Positions 18,880 to 29,764 of a stretch of 64,000 bases of DNA are shown here, one piece after another. Made by a program: the position numbers and the translations under genes. The notes beneath the pieces were generated by a model, which was not told where the DNA came from, made no database searches, and saw only the letters and a list, made by a program, of their open reading frames with translations. Source of the stretch: Notamacropus eugenii (taxonomy: Eukaryota; Chordata; Mammalia; Diprotodontia; Macropodidae); NCBI RefSeq assembly GCF_028372415.1, contig NC_092876.1, forward strand, positions 63,950,885 through 64,014,884. Direction: 5' to 3'. Numbering within the stretch: the first letter of the stretch is position 1; each line of letters opens with the position of its first letter.

Positions 18880-19480
18880 TCTCCAATGTTACCCGTGATC
18901 TCAGCTGCAAAATTTCATAACCTTTTCCTAATCCTTATCCTTTGATCCTGTCCATCACTGTCTCCTCCTGAATACTCTTTTCTTTCTAGGCGCTCATTCT
19001 TAAATCTGTAAGGGCAAAAGTTCTTTTCCACATGGCTCCTCCCTACCTTTCCTGTCTTCTTGCCTTTCTCTGTTCCACCTACTTTGAGATCCAGTAACTG
19101 GCTTCTGTTCTGTTCTTCATAGAATATTCCATCTCCTCACCTGCTCCAGGAGTTGTCAGTGATTGTCCTGCATCCCACTTTATCTCTGCCTCCTGGCTTT
19201 CCTGGTTTCCTTCAGGACTCATCTAAAATCCCATTCCTCTATAAGAAGCCTTTTTGGATCTCTCAGTATTGATCTCTTCCCTCTAAAATTATCTCTGAGT
19301 TATTTTTTTTTCTGTATCTTATTTGGATGTATTTGCTTACATCTTGTCTCCCTGATGAGACTGTGGGAGCATGGACCAGTTGCCTTTCTTTGTAATCCCA
19401 GAACTTAGCAAAACACAGTGCAGAGGAGATGTTAAATAAAAGCTTAGTAACTGACCTTTTTTGTAACTTTTTGTTGACTT
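18880..19480 (+). mobile_element. L2-type LINE 3' end
   Basis: GGACTCATCTAAAATCCCAT, GAAGCCTTTTTGGATCTCTC, GACTGTGGGAGCATGGACC and TAAATAAAAGCTTAGTAACTG. Confidence 0.7.
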
Positions 19481-19489
19481 GTTGACTTG

Positions 19490-20830
19490 ACTTTTCCAGG
19501 CTTGACCCACTAGACTATGAATGTCTCCCAGGGCTTTGTCCTGGACCCTCTTCTCTTCTCTCTCTATATTATTTCTCTCAATGGTCCATTTCTCATGGAT
19601 TCAATTATTGCATATATGCAGAAGATTCATATATATACATATATATGATATATATATCTGTAGCCATAGTCTCTCTCCTAAGCTCATCTCACCTTATCAA
19701 CTGCCTCTTAGATATCTTGAACTGAATGTCCCACAGGTATCTCAAACTCAGTATGTACACCACACAACTCATCATCTTTCCCTTTAAACCCTTCCTTCTT
19801 CCCAGCACTGTAGAGAATCCCAACATTCTCCCAGTCACCCAGGCTAATATCCTATGTGTCACCCTCAACTTCTCCTCACCTCATGTATTCAGTCTTGCCA
19901 AATCTAGTCATTTCTACCTTCATAGCACAATACCTTGAGCACAGTAAGTGCTTAATAAATGCTGGCTGTTGACTGACAGCATCTCCTGTATACAGCTTCT
20001 TCTTTTGACTCATAGCTGCCATCTTGGTGTGAGTCCTCACCACCTCACTCCTGAATTATTGCAAAAATCTTCTGGTTGGTCTCTCTCAAAGTCACTGTTC
20101 ATGTTGATCTGTCCTCCACTCAGCTGCCAAAGTGATTTTTCTAAAGGAAAAATCTAACCATTTCATCCCACATTCCCAAATGGAAAACTCCAGTGACTCC
20201 CTGTTACTGACAGATTGAACATTTGGCTTTTAAAACCCTTCACAGTCTAGACCAGGGGTGGGGAACCTGTGGCTTTGAAGCTACCTGTGGCCTTCTAGGT
20301 CCTCAATGTGGCCTTTTGACTCAGTCATTCTTTTATCAAGGAGATTTGTTCTGTGGAGTTTGGATTCAGTCAAAAGGCTGCACTTGAGGACTAGAGGGCC
20401 ACATATGACCTCGAGGTCACAGGTTCCCCACCCCCCGGTCTAGAACTTTTCTGTTTTTCCAGTCTTCTTACATTTTATTCCCCGCCATGTATTCTGTGAC
20501 CCAACAACACTTGTCTTCTTGGGGTTTCTCGCTTCCAACACCAGGCCATTTCCCATCCCTGGAATCCTCTTCCTCCCCTACAACTCCAAGCTTTCCTGGC
20601 CTCCCTCAAGACGCAACTCAAACCCTACTTTTTGCTATAGGACTTTCTTGCCCTACCTTTTGCCTTCTCTTTGAAATTAAGTCCAAAGTATCCTGTCTAT
20701 GTCTCGCATGTAAGTATTTATTTACATGGTGTCTCCTCCGTTAGACTATGAACCCCTTGAGGGCAGGGACGATGTTTTTCTCTTTCTTTTCATCTTCAGT
20801 GCTTAATAAATATTTGCTGACTGACTGACC
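19490..20830 (+). mobile_element. L2-type LINE, 3' half including part of the RT, split by a hAT element
   Basis: In one frame near 19535-19625 it reads PGPSSLLSLYYF and CIYAED, matching the GPLLFSLY and YADD boxes of a CR1/L2 reverse transcriptase. The later 3' part has CCCTGTTACTGACAGATTG, GGCCTCCCTCAAGACGCAAC, CCCTTGAGGGCAGGGACGA and TGCTTAATAAATATTTGCTG. A TATA microsatellite lies at 19628-19660. Confidence 0.75.
20253..20437. mobile_element. hAT-type element inside L2, with target duplication
   Basis: CAGGGGTGGGGAACCTGTGG at the left; the right end is its inverted copy. Flanked by GTCTAGAC (20245-20252) and GTCTAGAA (20438-20445), an 8-bp target duplication as expected for hAT. Confidence 0.85.
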
Positions 20831-20879
20831 ATTTTAAACTTCCAAATAAGAAGTGACTCTCTGGGTAGGGAAGGAATAT

Positions 20880-21475
20880 ATACATATAAATATAGATAGA
20901 TGTAGGTGTAGATCTAGATGAATGAGTGAGTGAGTGAATGAATGAATAATAAAGCATTTATTAGGTGTTTGTTATATGCCCTGAAAATAAAAAGCCAAAA
21001 CCAAGACAGTCTCTGACCTTAAGAAGGTCATTCTAATAGGGAGAGACAACACATATGGGACAATGGTGGTCAGAATGGGGTATTCTGGCATGGAAAATGA
21101 GTGGGTCACAGGGGAGTAAGCGGACACATCTTTTCCAGTGGGAATGGAAGAATTCATTTGCTTATGGTTCCAGAACTGGAAAGGGGGATGGAGTGGGGTC
21201 AGGAAGGACACAAGCCATGGCAGGCTAGAAGGCCCCGGGTGTAAAGTGAAGCATGCCTGGGCTGGCTAAATATAGTAGGCTATGTGAGACACTCACCAAT
21301 CAAATAGTATGGTTTCATTGAGGGAGTTCTCAAGCTGAACTGGTTAAATCTCCTAGGGCATGGTCTGTGGTCTAGAAGGGTTGGCAGAAGGCCTACCTGG
21401 CAGGTCATTGGGATGTAAAGGGGATGAAAATAAAGTTTAGCAATAAAATTTTCAAGTCTATTTATGTACATTTTA
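20880..21475 (+). mobile_element. 0.7-kb old interspersed repeat, diverged
   Basis: A simple GAGTGAGTGAATGAATGAAT run, then TTTATTAGGTGTTTGTTATA and TCTAATAGGGAGAGACAACA. Confidence 0.5.
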
Positions 21476-21479
21476 AGAC

Positions 21480-21640
21480 CAGAGGATTTAGTATTAGAAG
21501 GGGCCCCTAGAGATCATTTGGTCATTTTAACTCTTTGAGCCTCAATTTCCCCATCTGTAAAATGTTCAAAATAATACTTGTATTCCACCATATCTCAGTG
21601 AGTTGCTATGAGACAAATGCTTTGGAAACCTTCAAGTAAT
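21480..21640 (+). mobile_element. MIR/MIR3-type element
   Basis: AGTATTAGAAGGGGCCCCTA, CTCAATTTCCCCATCTGTAA. Confidence 0.55.
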
Positions 21641-21649
21641 GATGAGCCG

Positions 21650-22120
21650 GAGCCAGGGGAAGGAAGAAAAGGCCTTCTGAGACAATGCTTGGCGTCTCCT
21701 TGGGCTTGGACTGGATTCTGCCTTGGCTCCAGACTCCCAGGGTCCGTCGGGTGGGGGAGGGCTCAGGGAAAGTGAGCCTGCCAGAGAATATAATTTACCA
21801 GCCAAACAGGAAACAGCTAGGGCTAGCCAAGAGTGCCCCCCTGCCAGAGCTCTGGGGGCACAGGGCCAGCAGAGGTGTGCAAGAAGCAGAGGTTGATGGG
21901 GAGATGAGAAAAGCCAGGGCCCAGACAGGGGCCTGGTCTGCAAGCTGTTGGCACTCCTCTGCTGAGCTCTGTCCCCAGGGCAGTTCACCCTCCTGGAACC
22001 CACAATGATGGAATATTATTAAGGATCCTGAAACAGTTCTGGGTCACATCTTTGACCTCTGGAATGTTCATCTGGCTTCTGCTGGAGCTAGAGACTAAGT
22101 AGTAGACTAGTAGACTAAGA
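21650..22120. promoter_or_regulatory. GC-rich non-repeat block, candidate regulatory element
   Basis: No SINE or LINE signature, CpG higher than its flanks. AAACAGGAAAC (about 21805) resembles a combined forkhead-ETS site. Near 22042-22060 the minus strand has AGGTCA and TGACCC six bases apart, an inverted nuclear-receptor-like repeat, followed by a TEAD-like GGAATG. No gene recognised. Confidence 0.35.
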
Positions 22121-22124
22121 TCTA

Positions 22125-22545
22125 CATTTAGAGCCAGGAAAGGGGTCTTAGAGACCATCTAGTTCAAGTGGTTTAACCAGGCACAAGCAGAGCAAAAGGC
22201 AGAGTTGGGGCTGGAACCCCATTCCAGGCATTTTCTCTGGCTGTTCCTCCATACTTGGACCGATCTCCCACCACCCTTTCTATTGACCTCCCTGACTTCC
22301 TTTAAGTTCCAACTAAAATCCCATCTCTTACTGGAAGCCTTTCCCAACCCCTCTTCGTTCCAGAGCCTTCCCCGTTATTTATTACCTATCTGTCCTGAAC
22401 ACAACTTATTTTGTATATATTTGTTTGCATGTTGTCTCCCCCATCAGATTGTAAGGTCCTTGAGAGCAGGGACCGTCTTTTGCCTCTGCAGCACAGTTCC
22501 TGGCGCATAGTAGGCACTTAATAAATGTTCATCCATTGATTGACT
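22125..22545 (+). mobile_element. MIR3 fragment then L2-type 3' end
   Basis: L2 from about 22225: CTGACTTCCTTTAAGTTCCA, GGAAGCCTTTCCCAACCCC, AAGGTCCTTGAGAGCAGGGA and CATAGTAGGCACTTAATAAA. Confidence 0.7.
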
Positions 22546-22719
22546 CCAGAGACAAGACTCTTTCCACTGCACTGTGTTTGCCTGGTTCTCCCTCTGGCCT
22601 CAAAGGAAGTAAAATGGACAACTGTATTTTAAGCCCAAAGTGTAGTCAAATCCTTAGTGTTTTCCACAAGGAGTAGATCTGGAGCAGCATCATTCCCATT
22701 TTACAGAGGTTCAGAATGG

Positions 22720-23225
22720 TCCCAGGATCAAGAATTAGAGGTGAAAGGAACCTTAGAGGCCATTGAAGCCCAAGTGCCTTATTTTACAGATGAAGAAACT
22801 GAGGCCTTACAGAAGTGAGGCAATCTGCCCCTAATTACAGAGGGAATAAGAAACAGGCTGAACTCAGGTCCTCTAACTCCAAGCACTGCTTTCTCAACAG
22901 CACTGTATCTGGGAAAATGATTTTCTTTCGGTTGCCCAGCTGATAAGTAGGTTTATTAATCGGATCAAGTCAAATTTGCTATTCCTCTGACAAGACAGCC
23001 CATGTCTTGCCTCTGGGCCTTTGCCCAGACTGTGCTCCCAGGTTATCTCTCTCCCCTCTTCTAGCTCCTTTCAAGGCTTAGTTCAGGTGCTCCTGGAGAC
23101 CCTTGCTCAATTCCACCCCCACCTCCCAGTTTTTAGGGCTTTCTTTCCCACCCTGTGCAGGGAACTCCCAGTATGGAAACCCTCTCTTGTCCGTTGTAAT
23201 CTTAAATAGTGGCCTGGAGGCACAA
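22720..23225 (+). mobile_element. MIR3-like element and L2 fragment
   Basis: MIR3 22722-22915 (CCTTAGAGGCCATTGAAGCC, CAGATGAAGAAACTGAGGCC). L2 22995-23165 (TTTGCCCAGACTGTGCTCCC). Confidence 0.65.
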
Positions 23226-23610
23226 AGAGGGTAAACTGCCCTTTTTTGTTCCATTTCTATGCAATGATCAATCACCTATTCTGGACCAGCACTGTGCTAG
23301 GCACTTAGATTCAAAGTGTTCTTTGTCTTCAAGTTGCTTTCATCATATGTAGGGGAGAAGCAGGGAGGGGCGTGGAATCCCACAGCTAGAGTAGGTTTGT
23401 CAGACACAAATGTTCAACCAAAGTCTTTCTGATCCCAAAATTGGCCCTCTATCTTTTAAGCAAGATGAAATCGCAGCTCAGGGATTCTCTTCCCTCCCTT
23501 AAACATGAGAGGGAAGGGATTGACATGACACATAGTCAGGATTCCCCCACTCCTCCACCAGAAAAAAGGTCTGGTTTGTGTAGAAATTACGTGCTGGGGC
23601 TTTGAGGAAC
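23226..23610. other. Unassigned, MIR-like scraps
   Basis: CTGTGCTAGGCACTTAGATT at 23291 is MIR/L2-like. No gene. Confidence 0.3.
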
Positions 23611-24060
23611 TAAGCATTTCCTTAGTGCCTACTATGTGCCATGCACATAAGTGCTGAGAATACAAAGAAAGGCAAAAGACAGTTCTCTCCAAGGCTAAGG
23701 TTGTGTGTGTATGGGAATATGGGGACAGGGATAGGAGATACCATGCAAACAACTACGTACAAGTGAGCTAGATATAGGATGAATTGGAGACACTCCACTG
23801 AAGGAAGGCACCAGTACTGGGGGCATCAAGAAAGGTTTTTCTCTCTTTTGGGGTGGGGGGTTGGCAATTGAGGTTAAGTGACTTGCCCACCATCACACAG
23901 CCAGTCAGTGTTTGAGGCTGGATTTGAACTCAGGTGCTCCTGACTTCAGGGCTGGTGGTCTATTCATGGTGCCTGCCCTAAAGACTTGTCTTAGAAGCTG
24001 AGGTTTTAGCTGGGACTTGAATCCAGCAACTTCTGCCATCTGTTGGCTGAGAGCCCTTGG
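23610..24060 (+). mobile_element. 0.7-kb repeat split by a reverse SINE
   Basis: TAGTGCCTACTATGTGCCAT head. SINE 23848-23978 on the minus strand (GTGACTTGCCCACCATCACA, GGATTTGAACTCAGGTGCTC). The repeat resumes with GAGGTTTTAGCTGGGACTTG. Confidence 0.65.
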
Positions 24061-24355
24061 GAAAGTCACCTAATCTTTCAATGGCCCAGGCAACTTTCTA
24101 AGATTCTAAGTTACGGGACAATGGCTGATCTTGGCCAGCAGAGTTAGTTTCCCCATGCTAGAGATATCACAGGTCTAGCCAAAAAAGAAATCCTGAGTAC
24201 TATCAGAATTGCATGATTTTTCACCATATGCCTGTAGATAGCTTGGGTGCTTTCCTGTATACCACGTGGCTGTGCCAGTGAGATGATATTTATGGGGGCA
24301 TCATGGAATGGGGAGCTAGTATATTGTTATTATTGTTAATTATTAATTACGATTG
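24061..24355. other. Unassigned, no gene
   Basis: 24061-24110 is a MIR scrap. The rest is not recognised. Confidence 0.3.
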
Positions 24356-24356
24356 C

Positions 24357-24945
24357 TGCTGCTGGTAAAGGGGAAAGAATCCTGGACCTTGAGTCAGAGA
24401 TTCTAGGATTAAGTCCCCACTTTGCCACTTACTTAGAGGTAAAGGGTAAAGGTAATTTTATTTCCTTGGTCCTCAGTTTCCCCACCTCTTAAAACAAGGA
24501 TAGTACTTGCAGGCTTCTTCTTGGAGTCTTTGTAAGGAAATTACTTTGTAACCCTTAAAGGGCCCTTCTCTATGACCCGGCCCTTCAAGAATGGGTGGAC
24601 AAAACTTCTTCCGGCGGTGCAAGCAAATCCCATGATGTTTGAGTAGATGGTCTTCACAAATTGTTGTGACAAAAAAAAAAAAAAGTCACCTGGTGGTTAA
24701 CCCTTTGGCAGAGGCAGTATGGTTTCGGAGATTGTAAGGCTGGGTTGGGAGTCAGGAGACCTGATTCTAATGTCTCCAATAAATACTAAGTGTGGGATGA
24801 TGGGCATCACATCCTCTGTGATCTGCAGCTTTCTCATCTATAAAATGGGATCATACATCTGAGTTCAAATCCTGTTCCTGATGCTTACTACCTGTATGAC
24901 CCTTCATTTACTGTAAAATGAGGCGCCTTAACTCTGCTGATTATT
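24357..24945 (+). mobile_element. Two MIR-type SINEs and a SINE fragment
   Basis: 24357-24560 (CTGGACCTTGAGTCAGAGA, GTCCTCAGTTTCCCCACCTC). 24708-24850 (GGGAGTCAGGAGACCTGAT). 24855-24920 (TCTGAGTTCAAATCCTGTTC). Confidence 0.65.
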
Positions 24946-24984
24946 TCCAGTTAATCCTGCAAGTAGCTTAGTCGCACAATGCTT

Positions 24985-25130
24985 CTGGCATGTCATCACC
25001 CCATTTGGACTGTGAGCTCCCTGGGGACTGGAGCTGTCTTTTGCCTTTCTTTATTTTCCTGGCCCTTAGCACAGTACCTGGTGCACAGTAGGTGTTTAAT
25101 AAATGTTTACTGACTGACTGAACAGGGGTG
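24985..25130 (+). mobile_element. L2-type 3' end
   Basis: GTGAGCTCCCTGGGGACTGG, TGGTGCACAGTAGGTGTTTAA, TGTTTACTGACTGACTGA. Confidence 0.75.
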
Positions 25131-25177
25131 CCTGAGAGCCCCCCAGTTTTTATAAGACCCCATGACCTGTAGATCAC

Positions 25178-25366
25178 AGGATAGTAGAATCATAGATTTA
25201 GTCGGGAATTCAGAAATCATCTAACACACACCCCCCTTCCCATTTTACAGATGATTAGACTAAGGACCAGAGTGGATGTACCTTGTCTAAGGTCACACAG
25301 ACACTCAGTGGGAGAGCTGAGATTTGAATCCAGGTTCACAGACTCCAAAGTCACTGATCTTGGGCA
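25178..25366. mobile_element. MIR3-like element
   Basis: GAATCATAGATTTAGTCGGG, CCCATTTTACAGATGATTAG, CTAAGGTCACACAGACACTC and GATTTGAATCCAGGTTCACA. Confidence 0.75.
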
Positions 25367-25407
25367 GACATTTTCTGAGTCAGCATCCACTCCAGGAGCC
25401 ATACAAT

Positions 25408-25660
25408 AATAGAATATCAGAGCTGGCAGGGCCTTTAGAACCCAGGATATCAGGGCTGGGAGGGCATTAGAACCCAGGATGTCAGAGCTGGGAGGGTCCT
25501 TGGAACAGAGGGTGTCAGTTAGACACTACTATGCTCCATCCATTCATTTTACAGATTAAAAATTACCATCCGCACAAACGAAGGTCCAGAGAGGGGGCCG
25601 TGGCTGGCCCAGGGTCGCGCACAGCTAAGGATAGATTCGAACCCGGGTCCTCTGCCCCCT
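25408..25660 (+). mobile_element. MIR3-like element with a 33-bp-type tandem head
   Basis: Head units AGAATATCAGAGCTGGCAGG, AACCCAGGATATCAGGGC, AACCCAGGATGTCAGAGC and a decayed fourth at 25408-25520. The MIR3 body follows (TTTTACAGATTAAAAATTAC, CAGGGTCGCGCACAGCTAAG, GATTCGAACCCGGGTCCTCT) up to the CpG island edge. The body is unusually rich in unmutated CpG. Confidence 0.7.
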
Positions 25661-26430
25661 CAGTCCAGTCCCTGCCGGGCGATCCGCGCTCGCCCCCACC
25701 CCCAGCTGCCGTGGGGGTATCTGCAGTGGGCCGAGGGGTCCCCGATGACCGCTGCGCCGGCCGGCGGGGCCCCGGAGCCAGGTGCGCCGGGCCGGGCGGC
25801 GGGAGACAATGCTAGCGGCCCGGGAGGGGGGGGGGGGGAGGAGAGTTTCGGGGCGGCGACAGGCGGGCTGCCTTTTTCTTGGTCCCCTCCCCACTCCCCG
25901 GCCGCCCTTGCAGCTGCAGGACACACAATCGGCCGCCCGACCACAGCCGCCGTGCATAATGAGCCGTGGGGAGGGGGGCGCCTTTCACAGGGCTCCGCTC
26001 CCCCCGCCCGCCAGCCCTTGGAAGCCCCTGCCCAACAAAAGCCGCTTTCTTTGGTAACAACAGATTAAAGACGGGGATGGGGGGGTGTTGGTGGTGGAAA
26101 AGAGCTTCTGCAGGCATTTACTGAGGGGGGAGGGAGGCCGCAGAGGGGAGGGAAGAGGGAGGGAGATCTGGAGTAGTTTGGGGACTCTTTGATTGTGAGT
26201 GTGTGGGAAAACCAAAGGAATGTAGTTAGTCAAACCACCCTGGCAGCCAGGCGCCGGGAGGGAGCGGGGGGCGGGGGGGGGGGGGGGCGTAGAAGGAGAG
26301 AGAGAGAGAGAGAGGCTGGCCGTGCGGGCAGAGGGGATCCCGGCTGCCCTTCGGCCTCCGGTCCGGTCCGCCTCAGCCTGCTCACAGTGCTTGGTCTGGG
26401 GGTCCCCACTGCCTCTGCTCTCAATTTGCT
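25640..26430. promoter_or_regulatory. Isolated CpG island without an identified gene
   Basis: CpG-dense DNA 20.5 kb upstream of ID3 with G tracts (25827-25841, 26265-26287). It contains CAGCTG (about 25911), a TCF/SOX-like ACAAAAG (about 26036), GTGGGAAA like an RBPJ site (about 26203), GGAATGT like a TEAD site (about 26217) and AAACCACC like a RUNX site (about 26233). No splice-bounded conserved reading frame was recognised. It could be an enhancer, the promoter of a non-coding RNA, or an orphan island. Confidence 0.55.
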
Positions 26431-26499
26431 CATCAGGTTTTTAGCTCAACTCTCTTAAGTTCCAGGCATTCTTTATCCTGAAGCCCTCCTGGGTTCTGA

Positions 26500-26760
26500 C
26501 ATCTGTGTTCTAACTTCCAGTTCTGACAGTCTTTGTTCTAAGGATCAACATTCTGTGTTCTAAGGGCCCTCCCAGCTCTGCCATTCTAGGTTCTAAGAGC
26601 CTTCCCAGCTTTGACATCCTTTGTTCTAAGGGCTCTCCCAGCTCTGGCATTCTAGGTTCTAAGAACCTTCCCAGCTCTGACATCCATTGTTCTAAAGTCG
26701 CTCTCAGCCCTGACACTGTATTCTAAGAACCAGCTCAGTTCTGACATTCTGCTTTCTTAC
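26500..26760 (-). repeat. 33-bp tandem array (reverse orientation)
   Basis: Unit starts (TTCTAAG) at 26558, 26591, 26624, 26657 and 26690 are exactly 33 bp apart, with an irregular 31-bp last step to 26721. The unit resembles AGAACCTAGAATGCCAGAGC read on the minus strand. A MIR3-like body follows at 26790-26935. Confidence 0.85.
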
Positions 26761-26789
26761 ATTTTGTGTTTGGAAAGACTTTCCAGTTC

Positions 26790-27515
26790 TGAAGTGCTAT
26801 TGTTATCCCCATTTTACAGTATTTATTCTGTAACTCAGAAAAGAGTGAGGTGAAGTGATTTACCCAGGGTCACATGTCAAGTAACAATCAGGCTAAGATT
26901 TGAACTGAGATGCTGTAGCTTGTTAACCCCTTTAGGGAGAGGAAACCTGGCTTTGGAAAGTCAGGCTAAGTAGACCCATCTATTCTCTGTTGCTGCCTCA
27001 ACATGGGAGTGAGGCAGGGGAAATCCACAGGAGAGGCCAGAAATAGAGTGGGGGGGGGGGGGTCTTTGGAAGGCCAGGCTGGGCTCTGAAGGAGAGGGAG
27101 TGGGAACTCCTGGTGTCCTCCAAGGATGGAGACTTTATTTTCAGCTCAGGCTAATTTTGTCCCCACTAGGGATTCCTGGCTGGAGACCAGATGTGATGGT
27201 GGAGTCTGCTCTCTTGTGGGAAATAGGGCCCCTCTATCATCCCCTACACTTTTTCCCTGAGTGCAGCTATAATGTGGGGAAGAGAAGGGACTGGAGCAAT
27301 GGAGAGGGGGGAGAGAAGAGGGTTGGCATAACCTGAGAACTGGAGAATCAGGGTAACTTTGGGGAGCTGGGAGCTGTTTGGGGGACAAGGATGGGCTTTA
27401 CAGGCCAGTGAAGGCCCCTTTGCCAGGTCCCTGTATAAATGGGTGAGAAGCCACAAGATTGCCTAGCAGCTGAGAAACTAACCTCAAACCCATGCCAACA
27501 ACCTGGCCATACACA
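26790..27515. other. MIR3-like fragment then unassigned DNA
   Basis: 26790-26935 MIR3-like (CCCCATTTTACAGTATTTAT, CCAGGGTCACATGTCAAGTA). G run at 27048-27062. No gene. Confidence 0.5.
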
Positions 27516-27519
27516 CAGA

Positions 27520-27670
27520 ATTATCAGTTGTTAGAGATAGGATTCATTCCTCATCTTCTTGATGAGGAAACTGAAGCGAATGAGCGTTGACTGTAAAAAA
27601 AGTCACATAGTTAATACAAAAGTCTAGACTGTAACCTAAGTTTGTTACCTCCCAGCCACGACTCATTCAC
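27520..27670. mobile_element. MIR3-like fragment
   Basis: CTTGATGAGGAAACTGAAGC then diverged. Confidence 0.5.
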
Positions 27671-27713
27671 TACCCCAGGCTGGGTCTAGTCACTTACAAG
27701 GTTAGTGAAGAAT

Positions 27714-27854
27714 GGGGCAGCTAGGTGGTGCAGTGGATAGAACGCTGGCCCTGAAGTCAGGAAGAACTGAGTTCAAATTTGGCTCTCAGACACTTACTAG
27801 CTGTGTGACCCTGGGCAAGTCACTTAACCCCATTGCCTCAAAAAAAAAAAAAAA
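27714..27854 (+). mobile_element. Short tRNA-derived SINE with poly(A) tail
   Basis: GGGGCAGCTAGGTGGTGCAG head, CTGTGTGACCCTGGGCAAGT, then 15 A. L1-type tail rather than RTE type. Imperfect target duplication GTTAGTGAAGAAT / GATTAGTAATGAAT on either side. Among the younger insertions here. Confidence 0.85.
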
Positions 27855-27954
27855 GATTAGTAATGAATCCTGGGTTCTCTAAACCCCTCGATGCCTCTGT
27901 TTTTGTGTTTTTCCCTGGAGTTTCCCAATAAAAATTGTTTTAAAAATTTCCACC

Positions 27955-28515
27955 TTTTCATTGCCATTCCTTACTGTGTAACCTTAGGCAGGTCACCTCC
28001 CTTCTCTGGATCTGTTTCCTTATTTGTAAAATGAGGCGAATGAAACAAATATCCTCCATTTTTTTCCTGATAGCTCTAACATTATTATAATATTCTAGGT
28101 TCTAAAGTCCTTTCCAAATTTTATGTTCTAATAGTTTATGTTCCAAGGTCCTTTTCAATTGTAACTTGTATCGGTAACAACTTGTGTTCTAATCTATTTT
28201 CTAAGGTCTCTTTCAGCTTTGACTGTGAAAGGTCTATGCTCTGGGGTGCTTTTCAAAGTTAACTTTCTGTGGTCTATTTTTTTTTATTCTGATTATGCTT
28301 ATTTTATATCTGAAGACTTTAGGTTCATTGGCTTGATCAAGGCCACACTGGTAGTAAGTATAAGATTTGAACACAACTCCTCCAACTCCAAAGTCACTAT
28401 CTTTTTGACTGGTCTTTTCTAACTTTAAAGTTCCATGTTTTAAAATCTTTTCCAGCTTTAGTAGCCTGCGTCCTGAGATCTCTTCTAGCTCTGACAGCTT
28501 GTATTCTACACTTCC
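27955..28515. repeat. MIR fragment and degenerate 33-bp-family units
   Basis: 27960-28065 MIR (CCTTAGGCAGGTCACCTCCC). 28095-28260 and 28420-28515 carry TTCTAAAGTCCTTTCC, ATGTTCCAAGGTCCTTTTC and TCCTGAGATCTCTTCTAGC units in reverse orientation. MIR3-like body between (28300-28400). Confidence 0.5.
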
Positions 28516-29760
28516 CACCAAAGCCCCCAGAGCCAGGCCTGTCTGCATCCCCACCAAGATTTGAACATCATGCCCCAAATTGAATAGATCTGTTCAACTT
28601 TCTCATTTTTGTGACTCTCTCCAATACATGATGCCCCCATTTCTGACAAACAAAGACAAAACAAAACAAAAAACATTACACTCCAGTTACTGCCCACCAA
28701 CTACTGCCCACCTTGCTTGACCCTATTCCTGGCTCTCTTTCCAATTCTAACACTCTATGAGTCTGTGACTCATACTAAATAAAAACAAATGTCCTATAGC
28801 AAAATAAAAATCATCCAATAGAACAAACCATCCCGGATTTAATTTTCATTCTGGTTTCCATTTTTTAAAAAATTCTTCCAGGAAAACCAAAATCCCCCCA
28901 ACCACTACTCAAAACACATATAGCTATTAAAAGAAAGTAAAGGTTTCACAACTAAATTCCAAGCAAATAAAACACAACAGTACATGCACCAAGGTAAGCA
29001 GTTGAACAGGATATAAAACAGGGAGCTGGTGTTGGGAGATGAGTCACAGGATCTTCCAAGACTTTCTATTTCAGGCCATCATCCACCCAGTGGAACTTGT
29101 GGCTCTGAAGGGGGAAAATTGTTAACAGAGCTGCAGTTACCAACTTGGTGGCCCAGCCAAGTATGCTGCTAGGTCTGCTGGTCTCCCATAGTGGTTGGAA
29201 CTAAGGACCAGAGGAGGGCCTGCAGCAAGAAGAGCCAATATTGACAAGTTGAATATTGGTTCAGGAGAAGGTGAGTTCTCTGAAGGCAGGGACTGTCTCT
29301 TTTATTGGTCATATTGTATTGGGGATTCCTTTTGATGATAGATGACCACTAACGTGCCTTTATACTCTTAAATTCTGTAACTACAACCTCTGAGACTTTG
29401 GGTAAGTCACAGCCTTTCTCTATAAAATAAAGGGTCTGCATTATGGCCCCTTCCACTGGGATCTGAAGAAGATCTGAGGAGTCTCTAACAAAGGTTGATT
29501 GTAGGCATATGTTCTTGGCCATTCCTGTGTAAGGATACCTTTGTGGATCCATGTTCTTGACCTTCTGGGTTCCCCTTCCTCTGGTGCTGATTGAAAACCA
29601 TCCAAGTGCTTGATTTGGCAGCACATAGGCTCAAATTTGAAGAGTACAGAGACTGGCATTGCTAATCCATCTTTTGTTTTCATCAATTCAGATAGAGCCT
29701 CCTTCAGATATGAGGCTCCCAAGTATCATAAGGAAAATTCAGAAACTATAATCTGATTTC
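28516..29760. other. Largely unassigned
   Basis: 29270-29330 resembles an L2 tail (GAAGGCAGGGACTGTCTC). 29375-29460 is a MIR scrap. The rest, including minus-strand open frames at 29349-29722, matches no gene I know. Confidence 0.35.
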
Positions 29761-29764
29761 CATT

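Noticed and set aside
25640-26430. CpG island as promoter of RPL11 or another ID3 neighbour
   Set aside because: No coding exon of a known neighbour was found in or near it. In human the next genes lie farther away.
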